NCBI GenBank assembly: GCA_934574045.1
Contig: CAKTMK010000032.1
Coordinates: 1-28,189, forward strand
Source of the DNA: an uncultured Oscillibacter sp.
Lineage (GTDB): Bacteria > Bacillota > Clostridia > Oscillospirales > Oscillospiraceae
Direction: 5' to 3'
Length of the DNA: 28,189 bases
The position numbers and the translations under genes are program-made. Within the stretch, counting starts at the first letter, position 1. The number at the start of each line of letters is the position of its first letter. Below are positions 7,292 through 15,733 of the stretch, piece after piece. The notes under the pieces were generated by a model that worked only from the letters and a program-made list of their open reading frames with translations, was not told the DNA's origin and searched no databases.

Positions 7292-8434
7292 ATGACGAAA
7301 ACGATCTCACTTCTCGGCTCCACCGGCTCCATCGGACGGCAGACGCTGGACGTTGCGCAGCAGCTTGGGCTGAGTGTCGCGGCGCTGACGGCCCGCGGCG
7401 GGAATCTGGACCTTCTGGAACAGCAGACGCGGCAGTTTCGGCCGCGTCTTGCCGCTGTATACGACCCGGAGGCCGCGCAGGCGTTCGCGCAGCGGGTCCG
7501 GGATCTGCCGGTCAAGGTGGTCTCCGGGCCGGAGGGGCTGCTGGAGGCTGCGGTGATCGACGGCGCGGACACAGTGGTGACCGCCGTGGTGGGGATGGTG
7601 GGCCTGCGGCCCACGCTGGCCGCCATCGAGCGGGGCCGCCGCATCGCCCTTGCCAATAAGGAGACGCTGGTGTGCGCCGGGGAACTGGTGATGGACGCGG
7701 CCGACCGGTACGGCGCACAGATCGTTCCGGTGGATTCGGAGCACTCCGCCATCTTCCAGTGTATGCAGGGCTGCCGGGACCGGCGTCAGGTGCGCCGGCT
7801 GCTGCTGACCTGCTCCGGCGGACCGTTTTTCGGCATGAAGTTTGAGGAACTGGAGCGTATGACAAGTAAATACGCTTTACGGCATCCCAACTGGAAGATG
7901 GGGCCGAAGATCACGGTGGACTGCGCCACGCTGATGAACAAGGGGCTGGAGGTCATCGAGGCCATGCGCCTTTACCGCCTGCCGCTGGAGCAGGTAGACG
8001 TGCTGATCCACCGGCAGAGCATCGTTCACTCTCTGGTGGAGTACCGGGACGGGGCGGTGCTGGCCCAGCTGGGGACGCCGGATATGCGGCTTCCCATCCG
8101 GTACGCGTTCACATACCCCGACCGGGGCGAGAATCCGGCGGAGCCGCTGGATCTGCTGACCAGCCCGCCGCTGACCTTTGCCGCGCCGGACCGGGCGGCG
8201 TTTCCCTGCTTCGCGCTGGCGGAGGCCGCGGCCCGGGAGGGTGGGACCGCCTGCGCCGTTTTGAACGGGGCGAACGAGGAGGCCGTCGGCCTCTTTTTGA
8301 AGGACCGGATCGGCTTCAATGACATTTCCCGCCTGGTGGAAAAGGCCCGCAGGGCCGTCCCGGTGGTATATCATCCCGCGCTTGCGGATATTCTGGAAGC
8401 AGACGCGGCGGCCCGAAGGGCCGTTCTGACCTGA
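7292..8434 (+). CDS. dxr: 1-deoxy-D-xylulose 5-phosphate reductoisomerase
   Basis: Dxr converts 1-deoxy-D-xylulose 5-phosphate to 2-C-methyl-D-erythritol 4-phosphate with NADPH, the first committed step of the MEP isoprenoid pathway. The 380-residue protein begins with the nucleotide-binding LLGSTGSIGRQTL. It continues with ANKETLVCAGELV, VDSEHSAIFQ (metal and substrate ligands Asp and Glu), the flexible-loop region NWKMGPKITVDCATLMNKGLEVIEA, HRQSIVHSLVEY, GTPDMRLPIRYA and the C-terminal LNGANEEAV. Length and motif order are complete. The ATG follows GGGAGG and lies 12 bases after cdsA. With ispG three genes on, it shows the organism uses the MEP route rather than mevalonate for at least these steps. 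Confidence 0.97.
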   Translation: MTKTISLLGSTGSIGRQTLDVAQQLGLSVAALTARGGNLDLLEQQTRQFRPRLAAVYDPEAAQAFAQRVRDLPVKVVSGPEGLLEAAVIDGADTVVTAVVGMVGLRPTLAAIERGRRIALANKETLVCAGELVMDAADRYGAQIVPVDSEHSAIFQCMQGCRDRRQVRRLLLTCSGGPFFGMKFEELERMTSKYALRHPNWKMGPKITVDCATLMNKGLEVIEAMRLYRLPLEQVDVLIHRQSIVHSLVEYRDGAVLAQLGTPDMRLPIRYAFTYPDRGENPAEPLDLLTSPPLTFAAPDRAAFPCFALAEAAAREGGTACAVLNGANEEAVGLFLKDRIGFNDISRLVEKARRAVPVVYHPALADILEADAAARRAVLT

Positions 8435-8444
8435 ACAGCCCGGG

Positions 8445-8472
8445 GCGGGCCGGTCCCGCGGAGCGATTTTTT
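8445..8472 (+). other. Hairpin followed by T-run between dxr and rseP
   Basis: GCGGG (8445-8449) and CCCGC (8455-8459) can form a short stem. A run of six T begins eight bases later (8467-8472). The gap between stem and T-run is longer than in a classic terminator, so it may be a partial attenuator or chance. Confidence 0.25.
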
Positions 8473-8486
8473 GATTAGGAGCGGCT

Positions 8487-9557
8487 ATGACGATCGTCTA
8501 TATTCTCGCAGCGATCCTGATGTTCGGCGTGCTGATCGCGCTGCACGAGCTGGGTCATTTTCTGGCGGCAAAGGCCTGCGGCGTGCAGGTCAACGAATTT
8601 TCCATCGGCATGGGCCCGGCTCTGCTGAGCCGGAAGCGGGGCGAGACCCAGTATTCCCTGCGGGTGCTGCCGGTGGGCGGCTACTGCGCCATGGAGGGCG
8701 AGGAGGGGGAGTCGGACAACCCCCGCGCCCTGAACCGTCAGGGCTTCTGGCGGCAGCTCATCATTTTTGCGGCGGGGCCGCTGGCCAACCTCCTGACGGG
8801 CTTTCTCATTCTGACGGTCCTCTATTCCGGCGCGGCGGGCTTTCTCGTCCCCACGGTGACGGGCACCGCCCCGGAGTTCACCGCCGACGGCGGCGAAACG
8901 CTGCAGGCGGGCGACGTGCTCTGGGCCGTGAACGGCGAGCGGATCTATGTCAGCAGCGACATTTCGCTCCTGATGCAGATCACGCGCCGGGGCAGCGACC
9001 TCTCCCTGACCGTTCTGCGGGACGGGGAGCGGGTGGAGCTGACCGGCATCCCGTATCAGGACTGCACGGCGCAGGACGGCCGGACCTATCAGGGCTACGG
9101 CCTGTATTATGCCAATGAAGCGGTCCCCGCTACTGCGGCCAGCCGGGTCAGGACCGCGTGGTACAACACGGTGGACTTCGTGCGCACGGTGCGCCTGAGC
9201 TTGCAGATGCTGGCCCGGGGCGACGCGGGGATGGACGATCTGAGCGGCCCGGTGGGCATCGTCTCCACCATCACGCAGGTGGGGAAGGAGTCGGAGACTG
9301 CCCGGGACGCGCTGGAGAACATTCTCTACTTCTCCGCGCTGATCGCCGTGAACCTTGCGGTGATGAATCTGCTGCCCTTCCCGGCGCTGGACGGCGGGCG
9401 GGTGCTGTTTCTGACGGTGAACGCCCTGACGGCGGCGCTGTTCAAGCGGCGCATCCCGGCGAAATACGAGGCTGCCGTCAATTTCGGCGGACTGGTGGTG
9501 CTGCTGGGCTTCATGCTGCTGGTGACGCTTCAGGACGTGACCAAGCTCTTTCGGTGA
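8487..9557 (+). CDS. rseP: RseP/RasP-type site-2 intramembrane metalloprotease
   Basis: Site-2 proteases cleave membrane-embedded substrates such as anti-sigma factors and leftover signal peptides. The 356-residue protein has the zinc motif HELGH (His20, Glu21, His24) in the first membrane segment, the family's GMGPALLSRKRGETQYSLR and LPVGGY region, a second membrane segment with AAGPLANLL, one PDZ domain at about residues 110-190, and the third ligand region NLLPFPALDGGR at about 294-305. A final membrane segment lies near 330-350. It is complete. The ATG follows AGGAG by five bases. The gene is in the standard place between dxr and ispG/polC; in Bacillus the equivalent is rasP (yluC). The substrate here is unknown. 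Confidence 0.93.
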   Translation: MTIVYILAAILMFGVLIALHELGHFLAAKACGVQVNEFSIGMGPALLSRKRGETQYSLRVLPVGGYCAMEGEEGESDNPRALNRQGFWRQLIIFAAGPLANLLTGFLILTVLYSGAAGFLVPTVTGTAPEFTADGGETLQAGDVLWAVNGERIYVSSDISLLMQITRRGSDLSLTVLRDGERVELTGIPYQDCTAQDGRTYQGYGLYYANEAVPATAASRVRTAWYNTVDFVRTVRLSLQMLARGDAGMDDLSGPVGIVSTITQVGKESETARDALENILYFSALIAVNLAVMNLLPFPALDGGRVLFLTVNALTAALFKRRIPAKYEAAVNFGGLVVLLGFMLLVTLQDVTKLFR

Positions 9558-9569
9558 GGGAGGATACCA

Positions 9570-10607
9570 ATGACAAAGCGTTTGCTGGTGGGAAAGGTCC
9601 CGGTGGGCGGCGGCGCGCCGGTCACCATCCAGTCCATGTGCAATACGAAAACGGACGATGTGGCCGCCACGGTGGCCCAGATCCACGCGCTGGAGGACGC
9701 GGGCTGCGAGATCGTCCGGGTGGCCATCCCCGACGAGGCGGCGGCCCGGGCCGTGGACCGGATCAAGGAGCAGATCTCCATTCCGCTGATCGCGGATATC
9801 CACTTTAATTATCAATACGCGCTGGAGTGCGCCCGGCGGGGGATCGACGCCATTCGCATCAACCCCGGCAACATCGGCGGGGAGGAGCGGGTGAAGGCCG
9901 TGGCGGATATGTGCCGCCAGAGGTCCATCCCCATCCGCATCGGCGTCAACGGCGGGTCGCTGGAAAAGCCCCTGCGGGAAAAGTACGGCGGCGTGACGGC
10001 GGAGGCACTGGTGGAGAGCGCCATGGGCCACGTCCGCCTGCTCAACCGCTTTGATTTCGACGATATCTGCATCAGCGTGAAATGCTCCGACGTGCCGCTG
10101 ACCATGGCGGCGTACCGCCTGCTGGCGGAGCGGACGGAGTACCCGCTCCATCTGGGCGTCACCGAGGCGGGGACGCCCTCCATGGGTCTGGTGAAATCCG
10201 CCATGGGCATCGGCGGGCTTTTGTGCATGGGCATCGGCGACACCATCCGCGTGACGCTGACCGCCGACCCGGTGGAGGAGGTCTACGCGGCGAAGAAGAT
10301 CCTCCGGGCCGCGGGCGTGCGGAAGGACGGCGTGAACCTGATCGCCTGTCCCACCTGCGGGCGAACCCGCATCGACCTCATTCCCATGGCGGAGGAGGTG
10401 GAGCGGCGGCTGGCCGGGTGTGGAAAGAACATCACCGTGGCGGTGATGGGCTGCGCGGTGAACGGGCCGGGAGAGGCCGCCGCCGCCGACATCGGCATCG
10501 CGGGCGGAAACGGCGAGGGACTGCTGTTCCGCAAGGGCGAGATCCTGCGCAAGCTGCCGCAGGACGAGCTGATCGACGCGCTGATGGCGGAGATCGAAAA
10601 GCTGTAA
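9570..10607 (+). CDS. ispG: (E)-4-hydroxy-3-methylbut-2-enyl-diphosphate synthase
   Basis: IspG (GcpE) is the [4Fe-4S] enzyme that reductively opens methylerythritol cyclodiphosphate in the MEP pathway. The 345-residue protein is the compact bacterial form without the plant-type insert. The TIM-barrel part contains VTIQSMCNTKTDD, LIADIHFNY and RINPGNIGG. The Fe-S domain contains Cys260 and Cys263 (ACPTCGRT), Cys295 (MGCAVNGPGE) and the conserved Glu302. The ATG is preceded by GGGAGG at good spacing. It lies 12 bases after rseP and 19 bases before polC. In Bacillus proS occupies this place; ispG here is the arrangement I know from clostridia. The enzyme is oxygen-sensitive, in keeping with an anaerobe. 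Confidence 0.97.
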   Translation: MTKRLLVGKVPVGGGAPVTIQSMCNTKTDDVAATVAQIHALEDAGCEIVRVAIPDEAAARAVDRIKEQISIPLIADIHFNYQYALECARRGIDAIRINPGNIGGEERVKAVADMCRQRSIPIRIGVNGGSLEKPLREKYGGVTAEALVESAMGHVRLLNRFDFDDICISVKCSDVPLTMAAYRLLAERTEYPLHLGVTEAGTPSMGLVKSAMGIGGLLCMGIGDTIRVTLTADPVEEVYAAKKILRAAGVRKDGVNLIACPTCGRTRIDLIPMAEEVERRLAGCGKNITVAVMGCAVNGPGEAAAADIGIAGGNGEGLLFRKGEILRKLPQDELIDALMAEIEKL

Positions 10608-10626
10608 ATTGGAGTAGGATCGAACC

Positions 10627-13600
10627 ATGTCAAAAATCGCATTTTCCACCATGTTCCCGGATGTGGCGCCGCCGCCGCTCCTGCGGGAGAAGCTCGGCGG
10701 CGCGCTGCTCAGCGGCGCGGATATCAGCAAGGATCTGTCGGTCCTGAAGCTGCAGATGGAGACGCGGACGGAGCTGAGCGGGGACGACCTGCGGGAGCTG
10801 GGCCGCGAGATCGGCGGCGTGTATGGCTTCGCGGACGTGCAGATCCGCGCGGAATACCGCCCGCCGGAGCCGGAGCGTCCCGCCGAGCATTACGCGCCCC
10901 AGAGCGCGGCGGAGAAGAAGCGGGACGGTGCGGTGAAGGACGTGCTCTACGGCGACAAGAAGATCACCGGAAAGACCGTCCCCATCAGCTCGCTGGACCT
11001 CAAGACCGGAAAGGCGGCGGTCAGCGGCAAGATCTTCGCCTTCGACTGCCATGAGACGCGCCGCCCGGGCCTGTGGCGCATGAGCTTTGATATGACGGAC
11101 TACACCGGCTCGCTGACGGTGCAGAAAAACCTGACCGCCGCCGAGGCGCAGAAGCTGGACGGCAAGCTCAAGCCCGGCATGTGGGTCGCGGTGCAGGGCA
11201 AGATGGAGCCGACGTGGGACGGCAAGGACATCCAGATGGCTCCCTTTATCATCAACTCCATCACACACAAGGAGCGGGAGGACACCGCCGAGGTCAAGCG
11301 GGTGGAGCTGCACCTGCACACCCGCATGAGCAATATGGACGCCCTGACCGACACGAAGGAGGTGGTCAAGGAGGCCATCCGCTGGGGCCATCCCGCCATC
11401 GCCATCACGGACCACGGCGTGGCCCAGTCCTTTCCGGATGCGTGGCACGCCGCCGAGGACAAGATCAAGATCCTCTACGGCATGGAGGGCTACTTCCTCA
11501 ACAATCTGGACGACCGGGTAGCCGTTCACGGCACGCAGGACTGCGCGCTGGACGGCGAGTTCGTCTGCTTCGATATTGAGACCACCGGTCTCAAGGTCAT
11601 GCAGGAGGCCATCACGGAGATCGGCGCGGTGGTGCTGAAAAACGGTGAGATCACCGACCGGTTCCAGACCTTTGTGGACCCGGAGCGGCGGCTGACGCCG
11701 GAGATCATCGGCCTGACCGGCATCACCGACGAGATGCTCAAGGGCGCGCCCAAGCTGAAGGACGCGCTGGAGGCGTTTTTGAAGTTCGTGGACGGGCGGC
11801 CGCTGGCGGCCCACAATGCGGAGTTCGACATCAGCTTTATCCGCGAGGGCTGCAAAAAGACTGGACTTGCGTTCCGGCCCACCTACGTGGATTCCCTGAT
11901 CCTGGCCCAGAACCTGCTGCCGAAGCTGGGCAAGTACAAGCTGGACATCGTGGCGGAGGCGCTGGACCTGCCCGCCTTCAACCACCACCGCGCCAGCGAC
12001 GACGGCGCGACGGTGGGCTATATGCTCATCCCGTTCTGGGAGATGCTGAAAAAGAAGGGCATCACCCGGCTCCAGCAGGTCAACGCTGAGATGGAGAAGC
12101 TGCGCCCGCTGGGCGGAAAGACCAACCGCTTCCCCAAGCACATCATCCTGCTGGCCCGGAACCGGATCGGTCTGAAAAACCTCTATAAGATCATCACCGC
12201 GTCCAACCTGAAGTACTTCAAGCGGGTGCCCACGGTGCCGAAAACGCTGCTGAACCAGTACCGCGAGGGGCTGATCGTGGGCGCGGCCTGCGAGGCGGGG
12301 GAGCTGTTCCGCGCCGTGGCGGATCACAAGGACTGGGACGAGCTTAAGCGCATCGCGTCCTATTACGATTATCTGGAGATCCAGCCCATCTGCAACAACA
12401 TGTTCATGCTGCGCAACGGCGACGTGCGCAGCGAGGAGGAGCTGCGGGATCTGAACCGCACCATCGTCCGGCTGGGCGAGGAGCTGGGAAAGCCCGTCTG
12501 CGCCACCGGCGACGTCCATTTCCGGGAGCCGGAGGATGAGGTGTACCGCCACATCCTGCTGGCGTCGAAGAAGTTCCCGGATGCCAACGCCAGCCTGCCC
12601 ATCTACTTCAAAACCACCGACGAGATGCTCCGGGAGTTTTCGTATCTGGGCGAGGAGAAGGCGTATGAGGTGGTGGTGACCAACACCCGGGCCGTGGCGG
12701 ACAGCATTGAGAGCTTTGAGCTGCTGCCGCCGGACCTGTACCCGCCCCGGCTGGAAAACTCCGAGGAGGACCTGAACCGCATGGTCTGGGAGAAGGCCCA
12801 CGCGCTGTACGGCGAGGAGCTGCCCCAGATCGTGGTGGACCGGCTGAATGTGGAGCTGGGCAGCATTCTGGGCAAGTACGACGTGGTGTATATGTCGGCC
12901 CAGAAGCTGGTGCAGCGCTCGCTGGAGAACGGCTATCTGGTCGGCTCCCGAGGGTCCGTCGGCTCGTCGCTGGTGGCGTATATGTCCGGCATCACGGAGG
13001 TCAACTCCCTCCCGCCACACTACCGCTGCCCCAAGTGCAAGAACGTGGAGTTCATTCAGGACGGGTCCTACGGCTGCGGCGCGGATATGCCGGACAAGCT
13101 GTGTCCCAACTGCGGTGAAAAGTACGTCAAGGACGGGTTTGATATTCCGTTTGAGACGTTCCTCGGCTTCGGCGGCGGGAAGGTCCCGGATATCGACCTG
13201 AACTTCTCCGGCGAATATCAGGCCAAGGCCCACCGCCACGCCATCGAGATGTTCGGCGAGACGCAGGTGTTCCGCGCCGGCACCATCGGCACGCTGGCGG
13301 AAAAGACCGCCTACGGCATGGTGAAGAAGTATCTGGAGGAGAACGGCATGACCGCCGGACGGGCGGAGGAGAACCGGCTGACGCTGGGCTGCGTGGGCGT
13401 CCGGCGGACCACGGGCCAGCACCCCGGCGGACTGGTGGTGGTGCCGGACGACATGGAGATGGAGGATTTCTGCCCCGTCCAGCACCCGGCGGACGATGCG
13501 GACAGCGATATCATTACCACCCATTTTGAATATCACTCCATGGAGGCAAACCTCCTGAAGCTGGATATGCTGGGCCACGATGATCCCACCATGGTGCGCA

Positions 13601-14619
13601 TGATGCAGGACCTGACCGGCGTGGACCCCCACACCATCCCGCTGGACGACCCGGACACCATGTCCATCTTCACGTCCAGCAAGGTGCTGGGCTATGAGCA
13701 CGACGAGGTGGTAGGGGAGACCGGCGCCGTGGCCATCCCGGAGTTCAACACCCGCTTTACCCGCGGGATGCTGATGGACACACAGCCCAAGGACTTCAAC
13801 ACGCTGGTGCGCCTTTCCGGCTTCTCCCACGGGACGGACGTGTGGATGGGCAACGCCCGGGATCTGATCGTCAGCGGGACCGCCACTGTTCTGGAGACGG
13901 TGGGCTGCCGCGACGACATCATGCTCTACCTCATCTCCAAGGGGCTGGACGCCAAAATGAGCTTCAAGATCATGGAGGCCGTCCGAAAGGGGAAGGTGAA
14001 AAAGGGCGGCTTTCAGGACGGCTGGGTGGAGGCCATGCACGAGCACGACGTGCCGGACTGGTACATCGACTCGCTGGCCAAGATCGGCTACCTGTTCCCC
14101 AAGGCCCACGCCGTGGCGTACGTGACCATGGCGTTCCGCATCGCGTGGTTCAAGGTCCACGAGCCGCTGGCGTTTTACGCCACGTTCTTCACCGTCCGGG
14201 CCAAGGCCTTTGACGCGGAGTACTGCTGCGCGGGTAAGGACGCGGTGAAGCGCAAGATCCGGGAGATCGAAAACAACAAGGACGCCACCGCCGTGGAGCA
14301 GGACCTGATGACCACGCTGGAGGTCTGCTACGAGTTCTATCTCCGGGGCTTCCACTTCGACACCATCAGCATTTACGAGTCCGAGGCCACGAAGTTCAAG
14401 GTGACGGAAAAGGGACTGCTTCCGCCGCTGACCGCGGTCCACGGTCTGGGCGAGACGGCGGCCATCGACACGGTGGAAAAACGGAAGGGCAAGACGTTCA
14501 TCTCCGTGGAGGAATTTTCCCTGTGCTGCAATAAGCTCTCCAAGACTCACATCGAGCAGCTCCGCAAGCTGGGCGCCTTCGCCGGAATGGCGGAGACGAG
14601 CCAGATCACCCTGTTCTGA
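10627..14619 (+). CDS. polC: DNA polymerase III alpha subunit, PolC type
   Basis: PolC is the main replicative polymerase of low-GC Gram-positive lineages and carries its own proofreading exonuclease. Domains in order: an N-terminal region (about 1-110), an OB fold (about 117-215), a PHP domain starting ELHLHT (His229, His231), a DEDD exonuclease inserted in it (FDIETTG, Asp316 and Glu318; later AHNAEFD and HHRASDD), the polymerase palm with a four-cysteine zinc knuckle (Cys801, 804, 826, 829) and catalytic Asp855 and Asp857 in PDIDLNFSGEYQ, then fingers with LVRLSGFSHGTDVW and FPKAHAVAY. The C-terminus ends SQITLF, a beta-clamp binding motif. At 1330 residues it is about 100 shorter than the Bacillus protein (about 1437), the deficit being in the N-terminal region. 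The start follows TAGGA by eight bases. It is the last gene of the pyrH run. Confidence 0.97.
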   Translation: MSKIAFSTMFPDVAPPPLLREKLGGALLSGADISKDLSVLKLQMETRTELSGDDLRELGREIGGVYGFADVQIRAEYRPPEPERPAEHYAPQSAAEKKRDGAVKDVLYGDKKITGKTVPISSLDLKTGKAAVSGKIFAFDCHETRRPGLWRMSFDMTDYTGSLTVQKNLTAAEAQKLDGKLKPGMWVAVQGKMEPTWDGKDIQMAPFIINSITHKEREDTAEVKRVELHLHTRMSNMDALTDTKEVVKEAIRWGHPAIAITDHGVAQSFPDAWHAAEDKIKILYGMEGYFLNNLDDRVAVHGTQDCALDGEFVCFDIETTGLKVMQEAITEIGAVVLKNGEITDRFQTFVDPERRLTPEIIGLTGITDEMLKGAPKLKDALEAFLKFVDGRPLAAHNAEFDISFIREGCKKTGLAFRPTYVDSLILAQNLLPKLGKYKLDIVAEALDLPAFNHHRASDDGATVGYMLIPFWEMLKKKGITRLQQVNAEMEKLRPLGGKTNRFPKHIILLARNRIGLKNLYKIITASNLKYFKRVPTVPKTLLNQYREGLIVGAACEAGELFRAVADHKDWDELKRIASYYDYLEIQPICNNMFMLRNGDVRSEEELRDLNRTIVRLGEELGKPVCATGDVHFREPEDEVYRHILLASKKFPDANASLPIYFKTTDEMLREFSYLGEEKAYEVVVTNTRAVADSIESFELLPPDLYPPRLENSEEDLNRMVWEKAHALYGEELPQIVVDRLNVELGSILGKYDVVYMSAQKLVQRSLENGYLVGSRGSVGSSLVAYMSGITEVNSLPPHYRCPKCKNVEFIQDGSYGCGADMPDKLCPNCGEKYVKDGFDIPFETFLGFGGGKVPDIDLNFSGEYQAKAHRHAIEMFGETQVFRAGTIGTLAEKTAYGMVKKYLEENGMTAGRAEENRLTLGCVGVRRTTGQHPGGLVVVPDDMEMEDFCPVQHPADDADSDIITTHFEYHSMEANLLKLDMLGHDDPTMVRMMQDLTGVDPHTIPLDDPDTMSIFTSSKVLGYEHDEVVGETGAVAIPEFNTRFTRGMLMDTQPKDFNTLVRLSGFSHGTDVWMGNARDLIVSGTATVLETVGCRDDIMLYLISKGLDAKMSFKIMEAVRKGKVKKGGFQDGWVEAMHEHDVPDWYIDSLAKIGYLFPKAHAVAYVTMAFRIAWFKVHEPLAFYATFFTVRAKAFDAEYCCAGKDAVKRKIREIENNKDATAVEQDLMTTLEVCYEFYLRGFHFDTISIYESEATKFKVTEKGLLPPLTAVHGLGETAAIDTVEKRKGKTFISVEEFSLCCNKLSKTHIEQLRKLGAFAGMAETSQITLF

Positions 14620-14706
14620 ACCCTCGGCGTGCCGCGCCTGCCAAGAGATTTTTGGCTTGCAGGTAGATAAAAGCGAACGCACTTTCCAGAACTCCTGACA
14701 TAAAAA

Positions 14707-14732
14707 GAACGCCGCCCGGACGGGCGGCGTTC
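14707..14732. terminator. Intrinsic terminator between convergent polC and nth
   Basis: GAACGCCGCCC (14707-14717) pairs perfectly with GGGCGGCGTTC (14722-14732) around a GGAC loop. On the minus strand the stem is followed by TTTTTA, making it a canonical terminator for nth. On the plus strand the T-run is weaker (GCGTTTTG further on), but it may serve polC too. Confidence 0.85.
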
Positions 14733-14748
14733 TGCTGCGTTTTGCCGT

Positions 14749-15426
14749 TTATTTCCTGCCGGACCGCGGCTTGGCGGATTTTTCGTCCTTTTTGCCCTGC
14801 TGGAATTGGGCGCAGTCGCCCTGGAGGGGGCAGGCTTCGCACTTCGGCGCCCGGGCGGTGCAGACGTCCCGGCCGAAAAGCACCATCCGGTGGCAGAAAT
14901 CACTGGATTCCTCCGGCGGCAGGACCTGCCGGAGCTGACGCTCCACCTGCACCGGGTCCCGGCTGCCGTCCGTCAGGCCCAGCCGCCCGGTGATGCGGAT
15001 GCAGTGGGTGTCGCAGACGTAGGCGGGCTGGCCGAATACATCGCCGAGGATCAGATTTGCCGTCTTGCGGCCTACGCCGGGCAGGGCAGTCAGCTCCTCC
15101 ATCGTGCCGGGGACTTTCCCGCCGTGCTCCGCCAGCAGCTTTTGGGCGCAGGCCACGATGTCCCGGGCCTTTCCGTTGAAAAAGCCGCAGGAGCGGATGT
15201 ACTGCCCGACCTCCGCCGGGTCCGCCTGCGCAAGGCTCTCCAGCGTGGGGAACCGGGCGAACAGAGCGGGCGTGACCTGATTGACCCGCGCGTCGGTGCA
15301 CTGGGCGGACAGGCGCACGGCGAAGAGAAGCTCATAGTCCTTGTCGTATTGAAGCGAGCAGAGCGCGTCGGGATACAGCTCCTTCAGCGTTTCGATGATG
15401 CGGCGCACCGCCGCCTTGGTCTTCAT
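14749..15426 (-). CDS. nth: Endonuclease III (DNA glycosylase/AP lyase)
   Basis: Nth removes oxidised pyrimidines and nicks the abasic site in base excision repair. The 225-residue protein has the helix-hairpin-helix LPGVGRKTANLIL with catalytic Lys121, the catalytic Asp139 in VCDTHCIR, and a C-terminal [4Fe-4S] loop with spacing C-x6-C-x2-C-x5-C (Cys189, 196, 199, 205). A Lys/Arg-rich tail follows. The frame stays open far upstream, but the ATG at 15426 is chosen because CAGGAGGA lies just ahead and family homology begins there. It converges on polC. Its own promoter and a GC-rich leader hairpin lie upstream. Confidence 0.96.
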   Translation of the reverse strand: MKTKAAVRRIIETLKELYPDALCSLQYDKDYELLFAVRLSAQCTDARVNQVTPALFARFPTLESLAQADPAEVGQYIRSCGFFNGKARDIVACAQKLLAEHGGKVPGTMEELTALPGVGRKTANLILGDVFGQPAYVCDTHCIRITGRLGLTDGSRDPVQVERQLRQVLPPEESSDFCHRMVLFGRDVCTARAPKCEACPLQGDCAQFQQGKKDEKSAKPRSGRK

Positions 15427-15446
15427 ACTGCGTTCCTCCTGAGGGT

Positions 15447-15467
15447 GCTCCCGCGCGGCGCGGGAGC
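15447..15467 (-). other. GC-rich hairpin in the nth leader
   Basis: GCTCCCGCGC (15447-15456) and GCGCGGGAGC (15458-15467) form a perfect inverted repeat around one base. It lies in the untranslated leader between the nth promoter and its ribosome site. No T-run follows, so a role in RNA stability or a protein site is as likely as attenuation. Confidence 0.4.
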
Positions 15468-15484
15468 CCGGATATCCTGCCCTC

Positions 15485-15513
15485 AGTATACCGGCTTTCG
15501 CAGCGGTTGGCAA
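15485..15513 (-). promoter_or_regulatory. Sigma-A promoter of nth
   Basis: On the minus strand, TTGCCA (15513-15508) is followed after 17 bp by TATACT (15490-15485). Both boxes match five of six consensus bases. Confidence 0.65.
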
Positions 15514-15549
15514 CTGGTTTTTCGCCCCGCCGCTCCGGCGGATTTCCTG

Positions 15550-15579
15550 TTGCAGTCTGCGGCGGCTGTGTGCTATAAT
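15550..15579 (+). promoter_or_regulatory. Orphan sigma-A promoter with extended -10
   Basis: TTGCAG (15550-15555), an 18-bp spacer and a perfect TATAAT (15574-15579) preceded by TGC form a strong promoter. It points away from nth and toward the 3' end of the convergent DUF4363 gene, with no recognised gene downstream on its strand. Confidence 0.55.
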
Positions 15580-15733
15580 GGCCGCATGGCGCTGTGTCAT
15601 TTTACAGCCATTGCGCCCGGAGATAGCGTAGGCGGCTGATTGGGGAAAAACAGACCTGTACAGCAGAAAACCTTTATAGAACTGACGCGGATGCTTTTCC
15701 GGCACCCATGAATATCTGAAAAGCAAATTTGCT
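15580..15733 (+). other. Non-coding patch downstream of the orphan promoter
   Basis: This stretch is more AT-rich than its surroundings and contains no recognised gene. A 17-codon frame begins at 15586 but has no ribosome site. The start of any transcript could fold, as GGCGCTGT and ACAG...GCGCC nearby can pair. A 24-base near-palindrome with one mismatch (15716-15739) overlaps the DUF4363 stop codon and could end transcripts, though it lacks a T-run. It could encode a small RNA or an antisense leader; there is no match to an RNA family that I recognise. Confidence 0.3.

Noticed and set aside
8475..10730. A 751-codon minus-strand frame opposite rseP and ispG
   Set aside because: It is antisense to two well-supported genes and is rich in Arg, His and Gln without domains.
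10630..14682. A 1350-codon open frame on the minus strand opposite polC
   Set aside because: Long antisense frames are expected in GC-rich genes. The product has low-complexity His/Arg/Leu-rich sequence, no recognised domain, and polC on the other strand has every expected motif.
15586..15639. A 17-codon plus-strand frame after the orphan promoter
   Set aside because: There is no ribosome binding site and the ATG would sit at or within a few bases of the transcription start. It is better treated as non-coding.
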